NCBI GenBank assembly: GCA_035293045.1
Contig: DATDOY010000294.1
Location: forward strand, 1 to 28,062
Direction: 5' to 3'
Origin: DATDOY01 sp035293045
GTDB lineage: Bacteria; Actinomycetota; Acidimicrobiia; IMCC26256; JACPCJ01
Length of the DNA stretch: 28,062 nucleotides
Below are positions 8,001-15,387 of this stretch, in pieces (the stretch's first letter is position 1; every line of letters begins with the position of its first letter). The notes under the pieces are model-generated. The model saw only the letters and a list, made by a program, of their open reading frames with translations. It searched no databases and had not been told where the DNA came from. Made by a program: the position numbers and the translations under genes.

Positions 8001-8336
8001 GTGGCCGGCGATCGAGACGACGACTTCGTCACCCAACTCGTTTCCTTCCCCTTCCGCCTGGCGACGGAACTCCTCATGGTTCCCAACTCGCTCAAGGCGC
8101 TGCGGGAGTTGACCGAGGACCTCGCAGCCACGTCGCGCGTCGTGCGAGACACGATCGCCGAGGTCGCATCGGCGCTCGAGCCCCTGACGGGCGCCGTCGA
8201 CCGGGTCGCCAACATCGATCGGGCGGTCACCGAACTCCACGCCATCTTCTTCACCGTCCTGGAGCGGGTGCCCGGCGGGAAGCGGGCTATGCGCGGGCTC
8301 CCGGGCGACCGCGAAATCGAGACGTCCGACTCCTGA
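8001..8336 (+). CDS. Small hypothetical protein, mostly helical
   Basis: An open frame of 111 codons from GTG 8001; a TTG at 7950 would add 17 residues of unlikely composition. The protein contains an amphipathic region (FPFRLATELLMVPNSLKALRELTEDL) and a heptad-like stretch rich in Ala, Leu and Val (about 45-85), then VLERVPGGKRAMRGLPG and a charged tail. I recognise no family. Coding character is supported by frame length and codon third-position G/C. It diverges from MaoC around operator 2 and is convergent with the response regulator (9 nt between the genes). Its start is uncertain, and the function is unknown. Confidence 0.55.
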   Translation: MAGDRDDDFVTQLVSFPFRLATELLMVPNSLKALRELTEDLAATSRVVRDTIAEVASALEPLTGAVDRVANIDRAVTELHAIFFTVLERVPGGKRAMRGLPGDREIETSDS

Positions 8337-8345
8337 CGACAGAAC

Positions 8346-8717
8346 TCATGCCGCGGTGCCCAGCGCGCTGCTCACGACGCTGCGCAGTTGGTCACCGGTG
8401 AACGGCTTGTTGAGAAAGGCGCTGCATCCCGCGGCCCGACACCGCGCTTCGGTTCCCGGCGATCCGTGAGCCGTCAACACGATCACCGGAACATCAGCAG
8501 TCGCCGGCTGCGCGCGAAGGTGCTCGAGTACTTGCCAGCCGTCGATTCCGGGGAGCCGGAGGTCGAGCAGCACGGCGTCGAACGTCGCCTCCGAGACGGC
8601 CTCGAGCGCCTCCTCGCCGGTCGCCACCGTGACGACGCCGTACTGCCGCGCGAGGTGGAGCTCCACGAGGAGCCGCAGATCGGGCTCGTCGTCGACGACG
8701 AGAAGGCGTGCGGTCAT
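8346..8717 (-). CDS. Single-domain response regulator
   Basis: A 123-residue CheY-like receiver domain with no output domain. The acidic pocket is D9/D10, the phosphorylated residue D52 (LLDLRLPGIDGW), the switch Thr T82 (VLTAHG) and the conserved Lys K104 (LNKPF). The ATG overlaps the histidine kinase stop by 4 nt, so kinase and regulator are translated as a coupled pair and are presumably cognate. With no DNA-binding or enzyme domain it must signal by protein contact, by passing phosphate on, or by feedback on the kinase. It is the last gene of its transcript. Confidence 0.95.
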   Translation of the reverse strand: MTARLLVVDDEPDLRLLVELHLARQYGVVTVATGEEALEAVSEATFDAVLLDLRLPGIDGWQVLEHLRAQPATADVPVIVLTAHGSPGTEARCRAAGCSAFLNKPFTGDQLRSVVSSALGTAA

Positions 8718-10306
8718 GGTGAGGGAACCTCCTCGGCGACATCCGAGTCCGGGTCGTGCGACGGGAGCGTGAACCAGAAGGTTGACCCCTGGCCCAGGGC
8801 GCTGTCGACCCCGACTTCGCCCCCGTGCAACTCGACGTATTTCGACACGATGGTGAGTCCGACCCCGGTGCCGCGCGTAACGTCGCCGGTGCCGCTCGCA
8901 CGGTAGAAACGCTCGAAGATCTGCTGCTGGTCCTCGGCCCGGATGCCGACTCCGCGGTCGATCACCTCGACCTTGACACCGGCATTCTCCATCGCCGCCG
9001 CGACCGTGATCGTCGAGGCGGCGGGTGAGAACTTCGCCGCGTTGGCAATGAGGTTGACGAGGATGCGCTGGAACGCTTTCGCGTCGGCGCGCGCCTCGAG
9101 TCCGTCGGGCACGGCCACGACGACCTCACGATCGTCCACGAGCTCCCCGACACGGGTAAGCGAGTCGTCGATGGCGCTTCGCACCGAGACCAACGAGGGG
9201 TCGATGCTCACCTTTCCCGCCCGGAGTCGCGAGAGGTCGAGGAGCTGGTTGGTGAGCTCCTCCATCACCTGCGCGTTCGTGTAGACGCGGTCGAGCAACC
9301 TCGCTCGCGTGGACTCGTCGAGGTCCTCGGACGACGTCAGGAGTTCGGCGAACCCGGCGATCGCCGTCAGCGGGGTTCGCAGTTCGTGGGCGGCGATGTC
9401 GAGGAACTCGTCCTTGAGGCGATCCGCCTCTTGGAGCTCGCGGCGCGCGCGCTCGAGGTCGTGAACCGACGCCTCCAACTCCCTCGTGCGATCGTCGACG
9501 AGGGCGAGGGCGTAGTCGCGCCTCCGCTGGAGCACCTCCAACAGAGCGACCACCGCGACGGTGAAGAGCGTGCCGAGTCCGGCAACGAGGACGGGAAGCC
9601 GGCGCGTGGCGCCGCCGACGAGCGATCGGCGGGGTGCCGCCTCCATCAGCCAAACGTCGGCGCCGAAGTCGAACTCGATCTCTTCGACCGGGCCCTTGAG
9701 CGGCCACTCCACGGTATTCGCGGCCAGGATCTGCTCGCGGCTGGCCTCACTGGTGCCGTAGAGCACGACTTTGATCTCGGCGAACGCGGCGTTCGGATCT
9801 TCGGGTTCGGCGGGCGGTTGCACCGCACTCTCTCCATAGATGGCGCGGCCCTCGGCCAGAAGGGGGGCACCGATCGCGGCTCCCCAGCGCCGTTCACCCT
9901 CCACTTCGAAGACGCCCGTCGAGACGAACCGGGCCCCCGAGCGCGCCACCGCCCCGGCGCGCTTGCCAACCAGCGTGGCCCCCGAGCGGATGCCAGAACC
10001 CAGGGCGGTGAGGACCTTGGGGGCGTCGCCGGTCGTGTCGACGAGCGCGAGGCTCTCAAAGCTCCCCCCCTCCTCAGCGACGAGCGACTCCGCCACCTTG
10101 TTGAACGTCTCGAGCTCCGAGGGGCCGACCTGGAGCGCTCCGGCGACGATCAGCATCCGCTGCTCGATGGCTCCGATGGCGACGTCGAGGAGCGACCTCG
10201 TCTCCGCCGCGCGCGACTTGAGGAGCGATCGCTCCTGGTCCTGCACCGAGGAGCTCGCCCCGAACGTCGCAGCAGCGGTGGCGGCCGCGAGGATCGCGAA
10301 GGCCAC
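8714..10306 (-). CDS. Membrane sensor histidine kinase with extracytoplasmic domain
   Basis: From the N-terminus: a hydrophobic segment (about 1-16), an extracytoplasmic sensor region of about 210 residues, a second membrane helix (about 238-259), a linker with coiled-coil character (260-300), a HisKA domain with phospho-acceptor H307 in AAHELRTPL, and an HATPase domain. The last has the N box (NLIANAAKFS, 418-427), G1 (DRGVGI, 450-455), F box (FERFYR, 464-469) and G2 (GTGVGLTIV, 479-487). The sensor region resembles CHASE-like periplasmic domains in layout, but I cannot name it. GTG 10306 is the first standard start, yet the frame upstream encodes SRVSRPRFRWITV, a basic stretch expected before a membrane helix. 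The true start may therefore be further upstream at an unusual codon. It is coupled to the receiver gene downstream. Confidence 0.92.
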   Translation of the reverse strand: MAFAILAAATAAATFGASSSVQDQERSLLKSRAAETRSLLDVAIGAIEQRMLIVAGALQVGPSELETFNKVAESLVAEEGGSFESLALVDTTGDAPKVLTALGSGIRSGATLVGKRAGAVARSGARFVSTGVFEVEGERRWGAAIGAPLLAEGRAIYGESAVQPPAEPEDPNAAFAEIKVVLYGTSEASREQILAANTVEWPLKGPVEEIEFDFGADVWLMEAAPRRSLVGGATRRLPVLVAGLGTLFTVAVVALLEVLQRRRDYALALVDDRTRELEASVHDLERARRELQEADRLKDEFLDIAAHELRTPLTAIAGFAELLTSSEDLDESTRARLLDRVYTNAQVMEELTNQLLDLSRLRAGKVSIDPSLVSVRSAIDDSLTRVGELVDDREVVVAVPDGLEARADAKAFQRILVNLIANAAKFSPAASTITVAAAMENAGVKVEVIDRGVGIRAEDQQQIFERFYRASGTGDVTRGTGVGLTIVSKYVELHGGEVGVDSALGQGSTFWFTLPSHDPDSDVAEEVPSP

Positions 10307-10444
10307 GACGGTAATCCAGCGAAACCGTGGTCGCGAGACGCGAGAAGGTGCGATGAGAATCCCCTGTGTCCGATGCGAACGGGTGTGTCGCGACGGAACC
10401 CGACTCTACTCGTCACTGGGCGCGCCCACCTTCCGGCGACGGAC

Positions 10445-11233
10445 CTAGCCCGCGGATCCCTTGTCCTCGTAGCGAATCAAACCACGCCGCACCGCGCGAC
10501 CGACGCCGGGGAGGCCGTACATGATCCCAACGGCGCCGTATCGACGGGGGACCGTGAGGTGGTGGAGTTCCTTCTCCACCATGCGCGCCACGCCATCGGC
10601 AACCACCTGCGGAGGGAACTTCGGGCCGTCGTAGCTCGCCGGGACCTCGTCCTTGCCCCAGATCTCGGTGTCGATGGGCCCCGGCGAGAGCACGCCCACG
10701 TGGACCCCCGTTGCGTGCAGATCGACGGAGAGCCCGTGCGACCAGAGCGACAAGGCCGCTTTCGACGCCCCGTACGCAGACTCCTTGGGGTTCGGGATGT
10801 AGCCCGCCACCGAGGTGACGTTGACCACCGAGCCGCGACGGCGGGCCAGCATGCCCGGGAGCGCAGCCATCGTCGTATACACGGCGCCGAGGAAGTTCAC
10901 CCCCATCACGCGCTCGATCTCCTCCACGGTCGTGTCGGCCGCGTGCTTCCGGGTGGAGATCCCCGCGTTGTTCACGACGACGTCGAGCGTTCCGAGTCGG
11001 CTGATCGCCTCGGCGACCGCTGCCTCCGCATCCTCGCGGCGCGACACGTCGGACACGACGGCGAACGAATCCGGCGCGTGCACACGACACGCCTCGGCCG
11101 TTGCTTCGAGTTCGTTTCCTCGCCGGGCCGTGACCACGACCGTGGCGCCGCGCCGCGCGAGATCAACGGCAACCGCTTCGCCGATGCCCGACGACGCCCC
11201 GGTGACCAACGCGACCGAGCCCGCGATGCGCAT
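10445..11233 (-). CDS. Short-chain dehydrogenase/reductase
   Basis: A 262-residue classical SDR. The NAD(P) motif TGASSGIG is at 11-18, NNAG at 88-91, and the catalytic Ser/Tyr/Lys are S141, Y154 and K158 (YGASK). PGPIDTEIW (184-192) follows as usual. The R37-R38 pair after the second strand (VVVTARRGN) suggests NADP(H). The frame is open far upstream, but the ATG at 11233 begins the fold correctly and lies 8 nt after the acyl-CoA dehydrogenase stop, so it is the third gene of that run. The C-terminal 40 residues include a hydrophobic or basic patch (YGLPGVGRAVRRGL) that could touch the membrane. It probably acts on a hydroxyacyl-CoA or keto lipid; the substrate is unknown. A 138-nt gap separates it from the kinase gene downstream. 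Confidence 0.92.
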   Translation of the reverse strand: MRIAGSVALVTGASSGIGEAVAVDLARRGATVVVTARRGNELEATAEACRVHAPDSFAVVSDVSRREDAEAAVAEAISRLGTLDVVVNNAGISTRKHAADTTVEEIERVMGVNFLGAVYTTMAALPGMLARRRGSVVNVTSVAGYIPNPKESAYGASKAALSLWSHGLSVDLHATGVHVGVLSPGPIDTEIWGKDEVPASYDGPKFPPQVVADGVARMVEKELHHLTVPRRYGAVGIMYGLPGVGRAVRRGLIRYEDKGSAG

Positions 11234-11241
11234 CGTTCGGC

Positions 11242-12234
11242 TCAGCCTGCCGTGCCGAAGAGGAGGTCGGCGAGTCGCTCGTGATGCCACGCCGAAGTGC
11301 CCATCAGATACTCCGACGCGTACGCGCGTCGCATGAAGAGGTGGAGATCGTGCTCCCACGTGTAGCCGATGCCGCCGTGGAGTTGGATTCCGTCCTTGGC
11401 AGCGTGCGTCGCGGCGCGACCCGCCGCCGCCTTTGCGACGTGGACGGCGCGGTGACGATCGGGGTCGTCCGCGTCGACGGTCATCGCCGCGTAGTACACG
11501 GCGGCGGTGGCGCGTTCGACGTCGAGAGCCATGTCGGCAAGCTTGTGCTGCACGGCCTGGAACGACCCGATGGGCCGGTCGAACTGCACCCGCTCCTTCG
11601 CATACGCGACCGTCATGTCGAGGATGCGTCGCGCCGTTCCCACGAGTTCGGCCGACAGCGCGACCGCCCCCCGGTCGAGCACGTCCCTCAATGCCTCGGG
11701 GGACAGGGGCTCGGCCGAGTGCTCGCCCATCGGCACGTCGATCTCGAAGACGCGCCTCGTCGTGTCGAGCGTCTCCATCCGCCGCGCCGGGAGGGACGTA
11801 GTGACGATGACGCCGGGGCCGGGCACGAGGATGGCCGTCTCGTCGACGGCGTCGGCCTCGATGACGAAGGTTCGAGTGCGGTTGCCGTCGACGGCACCGG
11901 TGAACGGCCATTGGCCCGACGCCCCTGCTGCAGCGATCGTCCCGGTCTCGGCCGGCGTGCGGCCCAACGCGGCCATCAGCGGGCGATAGAGGGCGGTCGT
12001 CGCGAAGAAGGGCCCCGGCGCGAGAACCTCGCCCGCCTGCTCGAGAAACAGGCACAGGTCGACGAGCGATCCGTCGCCGAGCTCGACCCACTCCGACAAG
12101 TGCTTCCACAGGCCTTGGGCCGACGACGGATCCTCCGCGTGATCGCGGACGAGCGAGATCGGACACTCCTTGGCGAGGAGACCCCGCGCCGTCTCCCGGA
12201 GGAGTTGTTGTTCGTCGGAAAGAGCGAAGTTCAT
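11242..12234 (-). CDS. Acyl-CoA dehydrogenase, small subunit type
   Basis: A 330-residue acyl-CoA dehydrogenase, shorter than the normal 380 or so, with a reduced N-terminal and middle region. The C-terminal half has AYAKERVQFDRPIGSFQAVQ (210-229) and QLHGGIGYTWEHDLH (284-298), as in the smaller partner of mycobacterial heteromeric FadE enzymes. Its ATG follows the stop of the 394-residue dehydrogenase after a single base (TGACATG), so the two are translationally coupled. I infer an alpha2beta2 complex like those of cholesterol side-chain catabolism (for example FadE28-FadE29). It would carry out FAD-dependent alpha,beta-desaturation of an acyl-CoA. The SDR gene follows. Confidence 0.9.
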   Translation of the reverse strand: MNFALSDEQQLLRETARGLLAKECPISLVRDHAEDPSSAQGLWKHLSEWVELGDGSLVDLCLFLEQAGEVLAPGPFFATTALYRPLMAALGRTPAETGTIAAAGASGQWPFTGAVDGNRTRTFVIEADAVDETAILVPGPGVIVTTSLPARRMETLDTTRRVFEIDVPMGEHSAEPLSPEALRDVLDRGAVALSAELVGTARRILDMTVAYAKERVQFDRPIGSFQAVQHKLADMALDVERATAAVYYAAMTVDADDPDRHRAVHVAKAAAGRAATHAAKDGIQLHGGIGYTWEHDLHLFMRRAYASEYLMGTSAWHHERLADLLFGTAG

Positions 12235-12235
12235 G

Positions 12236-13420
12236 TCACGCGCCTCGCGGGAGGCCGAGGACCCGCTGGGCGATGATGTTGCGCTGGATCTCGCTGGTGC
12301 CGCCGGCAATCGTCCCGGCGAAACTGGCGAAGAACCTCCGCCACCACACCATGTCCGCCCCGTCGCCTCCGGTGACCGCGCCGAACGGTCCTTCGAGTTC
12401 CATCCCCATCTCAAAGAGGCCGCGCAAGAGCTCCGAGTACGCGAGCTTCATGTAGGAATGCTCGGGCGCGCCGCCCGCGCCGTCGCTCGGGCCCGACGAG
12501 AGCGCAGCGAACCCCTTGTGTCCGAGCGCCCAGAGGCTGGTGGCCTCCTCGTAGACGGCGGCGATGTCGCGTCGAATACCCGGGTCGGTCTCCAACCCTC
12601 GACGCTGCGCCACCTCAACGAGTTCGTCGACCGTGGCTCGACAGCGCGCCACCCCGCCGACCCACAGCCCACCCCGCTCGTGGGCCAGCGAACCCGTCGT
12701 GATGCGCCATCCAGCGTCGAGTTCGCCCAGGAGATTCGCGCGAGGAACTCGCACATCCGTGAAGAACACCTCCGCGAATTCCGCCGGTCCGGTGATGTGG
12801 CGGATCGGCCGGACGTCGATCCCCGGTGTGTCGACGTCAACGATCAACACCGAGATGCCCTTGTGCTTGGGAACGTCGGGGTTGGTCCGCACGTAACACA
12901 TGCACTTGTCGGCGACCATGGCGTAGGACGTCCAGACCTTCTGGCCGTTGACGACGAAGTCGTCGCCGTCAAGGGCCGCCCTCGTCTGGAGCCCGGCGAG
13001 GTCGGAACCGGCATTGGGTTCGCTCATCCCGATGCACCACACCGTGTCGCCCCGAATGGCCGCCGGGGCCATGGCGCGCTGGTCGGCGTTCCCAAACTCG
13101 AGGAGGCTCGGACCGACGATCGCGTACCCAGGGAAGTGGAGCGACCGCGGGATGTCCCGGGCCGCGAGCTCCTCGAGATAGATGAGGGTCTGGACGGGCG
13201 TCGCGTTCCGCCCGCCGAGTTCGGGCGGATAACCCGGCACCATCCACCCGTGGTCGAACAGCGTCGCCTGCCACTCGCGCGCCCACTCGGGGAGGATGCT
13301 CGGCGCGTCGACATCGGGATGGCGCGTGTACTCGCGGGCCTCAGGCGGACAGTGCTCCTCGAGAAAGCGCGCCAACGCCGCACGAAACGCCTCGTCTTCT
13401 GCACTCCACGACAGCTGCAC
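12236..13420 (-). CDS. Acyl-CoA dehydrogenase, large subunit type
   Basis: A 394-residue dehydrogenase. It shows MVPGYPPELGGRNATP (60-75), the FAD/substrate segment GMSEPNAGSD (131-140), VVNGQKVWTS (156-165) and a C-terminal FAGTIAGGTSEIQRNI block starting near 367. In medium-chain acyl-CoA dehydrogenase the equivalent of FAGT is YEGT, where the Glu is the catalytic base; here that position is Ala. The base may therefore come from elsewhere or from the partner subunit, as in mycobacterial heteromeric enzymes. The start is GTG at 13420. It is the first gene of dehydrogenase-dehydrogenase-SDR and diverges from the crotonase at 13491 over a 70-nt interval holding the shared operator. Confidence 0.92.
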   Translation of the reverse strand: MQLSWSAEDEAFRAALARFLEEHCPPEAREYTRHPDVDAPSILPEWAREWQATLFDHGWMVPGYPPELGGRNATPVQTLIYLEELAARDIPRSLHFPGYAIVGPSLLEFGNADQRAMAPAAIRGDTVWCIGMSEPNAGSDLAGLQTRAALDGDDFVVNGQKVWTSYAMVADKCMCYVRTNPDVPKHKGISVLIVDVDTPGIDVRPIRHITGPAEFAEVFFTDVRVPRANLLGELDAGWRITTGSLAHERGGLWVGGVARCRATVDELVEVAQRRGLETDPGIRRDIAAVYEEATSLWALGHKGFAALSSGPSDGAGGAPEHSYMKLAYSELLRGLFEMGMELEGPFGAVTGGDGADMVWWRRFFASFAGTIAGGTSEIQRNIIAQRVLGLPRGA

Positions 13421-13458
13421 GATCGGCGCCCTACTTTCTCATCGCCGGACCCGACAGG

Positions 13459-13476
13459 ACTGACACGAGCGTCAGG
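13459..13476. promoter_or_regulatory. Operator 3 of the shared palindrome, between acyl-CoA dehydrogenase and crotonase
   Basis: ACTGACACGAGCGTCAGG, with CTGAC/GTCAG arms around six bases. In the crotonase direction it has the same TGACAC start and GTCAGG end as the other two sites. The end abuts a TACGCT -10. Because the interval is only 70 nt and shared by divergent genes, one bound repressor could act on both. Confidence 0.7.
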
Positions 13477-13482
13477 TACGCT
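13477..13482 (+). promoter_or_regulatory. -10 element of a probable leaderless crotonase promoter
   Basis: TACGCT fits the TANNNT pattern of actinobacterial -10 elements and ends 8 nt before the ATG at 13491. Transcription would begin at or next to the start codon. No Shine-Dalgarno sequence is present in the gap, which agrees. Confidence 0.5.
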
Positions 13483-13490
13483 ACCGGCCC

Positions 13491-14324
13491 ATGCCTACCG
13501 AGGCCCCGCTCGAAGAACAGGTCACCTACGCCGTCGACGCCGGCACGGCGACCATCACCATCAACCGTCCCGACATCGGGAACTCGCTCTCGTTCGAGAT
13601 GCGCGACCGGCTCATCGAACTCTTCGATCTGGCGTCGGCCGATCTCGCCACCCGGTGCGTGGTCCTCACCGGGGCCGGCGACCGCCACTTCTGCACCGGC
13701 GCGAACCTCGGCGGCGCGCCGCGAACGGCGGCGCCGAAACCAGAAGGCGCGCCCGACCGAGTGGTCGGAGACGCTGCCCGAATCATCCGGCGCGGGTGGC
13801 AGCGCCTCGTCACGGCGATCCTCGACTGCGAAAAGCCGGTGATTGCCCGAGTCAACGGCACGGCCGCCGGCGGCGGCGCCCAACTCGTGCTCGCCGCCGA
13901 CCTCGCGGTGATGGCCGACGATGCCCGCTTCATCGAGGTGTTCATCCGGCGGGGCATCATCCCCGACGCCGGCGGCGCCTACTTGCTGCCGCGCACCGTC
14001 GGCATGAAGCGGGCCAAGGAGATCATGTTCTTCGGCGACGACGTCCCCGCCGAAGAAGCGGAGCGCATCGGCATCGTGAATCGCGTCGTGCCGCGCGATG
14101 ACCTCGACAAGATCGTCGGAGAGTGGACGGACCGGTTCGCCAACTTGCCGACGCGGGCGCTCGCCAACATCAAGGGCCTCCTCAATCGCAGCTTCGAGTC
14201 CAGCCGGGTCGAGGCGTTCGAAGACGAGGCCGTCCTCCAAGAGCTGAACAACGCCACCGCCGACGCGCGGGAAGGCATGATGAGCTTCGTCGAGCGAAGG
14301 GACCCCGACTTCAAGGGTTGGTGA
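13491..14324 (+). CDS. Crotonase-superfamily protein, PaaG-like
   Basis: A 277-residue crotonase. Oxyanion segments are GDRHFCTGANL (64-73 region) and NGTAAGGGAQL (122-132). The first hydratase Glu is replaced by Gln (Q131), and the second falls on Phe in IEVFIRRGII. Instead it has IPDAGG (157-162), the Asp typical of PaaG-type isomerases and related enzymes that lack hydratase glutamates. I therefore expect an isomerase or C-C hydrolase type reaction on a CoA ester and not simple hydration. It is divergent from the dehydrogenase pair, under the shared operator, and convergent with a lipoprotein gene 27 nt away with no hairpin between. Confidence 0.9.
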   Translation: MPTEAPLEEQVTYAVDAGTATITINRPDIGNSLSFEMRDRLIELFDLASADLATRCVVLTGAGDRHFCTGANLGGAPRTAAPKPEGAPDRVVGDAARIIRRGWQRLVTAILDCEKPVIARVNGTAAGGGAQLVLAADLAVMADDARFIEVFIRRGIIPDAGGAYLLPRTVGMKRAKEIMFFGDDVPAEEAERIGIVNRVVPRDDLDKIVGEWTDRFANLPTRALANIKGLLNRSFESSRVEAFEDEAVLQELNNATADAREGMMSFVERRDPDFKGW

Positions 14325-14351
14325 ATCGGTCCGGCATTGCGGTGGGCCGCG

Positions 14352-15275
14352 TCAGTCGAGGAGCCGGAGGTCGACGTCGAGGTTGAGGTCCTGCACCAAC
14401 TCGGCGGTTTCCCCCTCGGATCGCATGGTCAGCGCCATGGTGCCCGACGCGGTCGTCGCCGACCTCGACGGGAACACTTCGCCGAGGTCCATCACCGATT
14501 CGCCCTCGCCGTGGATACTGCCGCCCTTCACGGCCACACGAACGTCCGCCGGCACCCCGGGAATCTCGGCCGCGCCCCGGACCATCGTTTGCTCGTAGCG
14601 CACGTCCACGGTGATCTCGTCACCCTCGATCTTGAGCACCTCGAAGCGAAAGACGGTGTTGAACTCGATGCCGAAGAGGCGCATGGCGAGGGCGGCGTCC
14701 CAGGAGGCACCTTCGCCGACTTCCTCTTCCGGGAGCGGAACGGCGAGCGCGCTGAGCTGCGAGCGGAACTGGTCGAGGGTCTGCTCGAGCATCGGGTTGG
14801 TCAGCTCCATCTCGTTGATGGTCGCATCGGTGACGATCCCCCGGTTCGTCATCGTGTACCGGCCGGACATCCCGACGAGTTGATCGAGCTCGGCCTGCAT
14901 GGCCTCTACCACCGCGGGATCTGCGCCATCGTCGACGACCTCGTATTCCTCGACGACGAAACGTTCCGAAATGGTCCCGTCAGCGGCGACGTCGTCGACC
15001 GTGATCGACATGACGAGCCGCATCGGTGGCGTGTCGACGGTGGGCGCCCGCCGGCCGTCGATCACCTGGCGGAGCGACACGTCGAGAACCATCTCGGCCC
15101 TCGACGTCGAACCCTCCTCGGGGTGATAGCGAAGCAGCGCGCGGCCGTCGCCGGCCGCGACGAGAGCGACGGCCATGACGTCGCCGGCGACAAGCTCGGT
15201 TTTCCCATCCCCACTGCACGCGCTGACGAGCGCAGCAATGACGACGAAGGCCGGCCACCGGCAGATCACCGCCAT
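14352..15275 (-). CDS. Secreted lipoprotein, DUF6263-like
   Basis: A 307-residue protein with a lipoprotein signal: hydrophobic FVVIAALVSAC with the lipidated Cys at position 20, then SGDGKTE. The rest is a soluble beta-rich domain with repeated alternating patterns (MVLDVSLRQVI, MRLVMSITVDDV, VFRFEVLKIEGDEITVDVRYEQ). It resembles DUF6263, a family of actinobacterial lipoproteins without known function. The protein would sit on the outer face of the membrane. It is convergent with the crotonase and stands alone. A 112-nt gap separates it from the glycosyltransferase stop, in which I see no further gene. Confidence 0.75.
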   Translation of the reverse strand: MAVICRWPAFVVIAALVSACSGDGKTELVAGDVMAVALVAAGDGRALLRYHPEEGSTSRAEMVLDVSLRQVIDGRRAPTVDTPPMRLVMSITVDDVAADGTISERFVVEEYEVVDDGADPAVVEAMQAELDQLVGMSGRYTMTNRGIVTDATINEMELTNPMLEQTLDQFRSQLSALAVPLPEEEVGEGASWDAALAMRLFGIEFNTVFRFEVLKIEGDEITVDVRYEQTMVRGAAEIPGVPADVRVAVKGGSIHGEGESVMDLGEVFPSRSATTASGTMALTMRSEGETAELVQDLNLDVDLRLLD

Positions 15276-15387
15276 GTTCTAGCCCGTCGGAGCGGAGTTG
15301 GCCGTCGTCCGCGTGTTCAGGGCAGATCGACGGCTTCGAGCACGGTCGCCTACGGGGCGGCCCGTCACAAGAGTGCGTTCACGGCGA

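Noticed and set aside
9386..11284. A 632-codon plus-strand frame
   Set aside because: It is the complement of the kinase and SDR genes, whose motifs are in order. No ribosome site or family feature is seen.
10445..12166. A fused dehydrogenase-SDR protein of 573 residues in one frame
   Set aside because: The upstream part is out of frame with the dehydrogenase. The SDR starts properly at 11233, just after the dehydrogenase stop.
12170..14101. A 643-codon plus-strand frame
   Set aside because: It runs across the dehydrogenase gene on the opposite strand and then through the crotonase in the wrong frame. The composition is non-protein-like.
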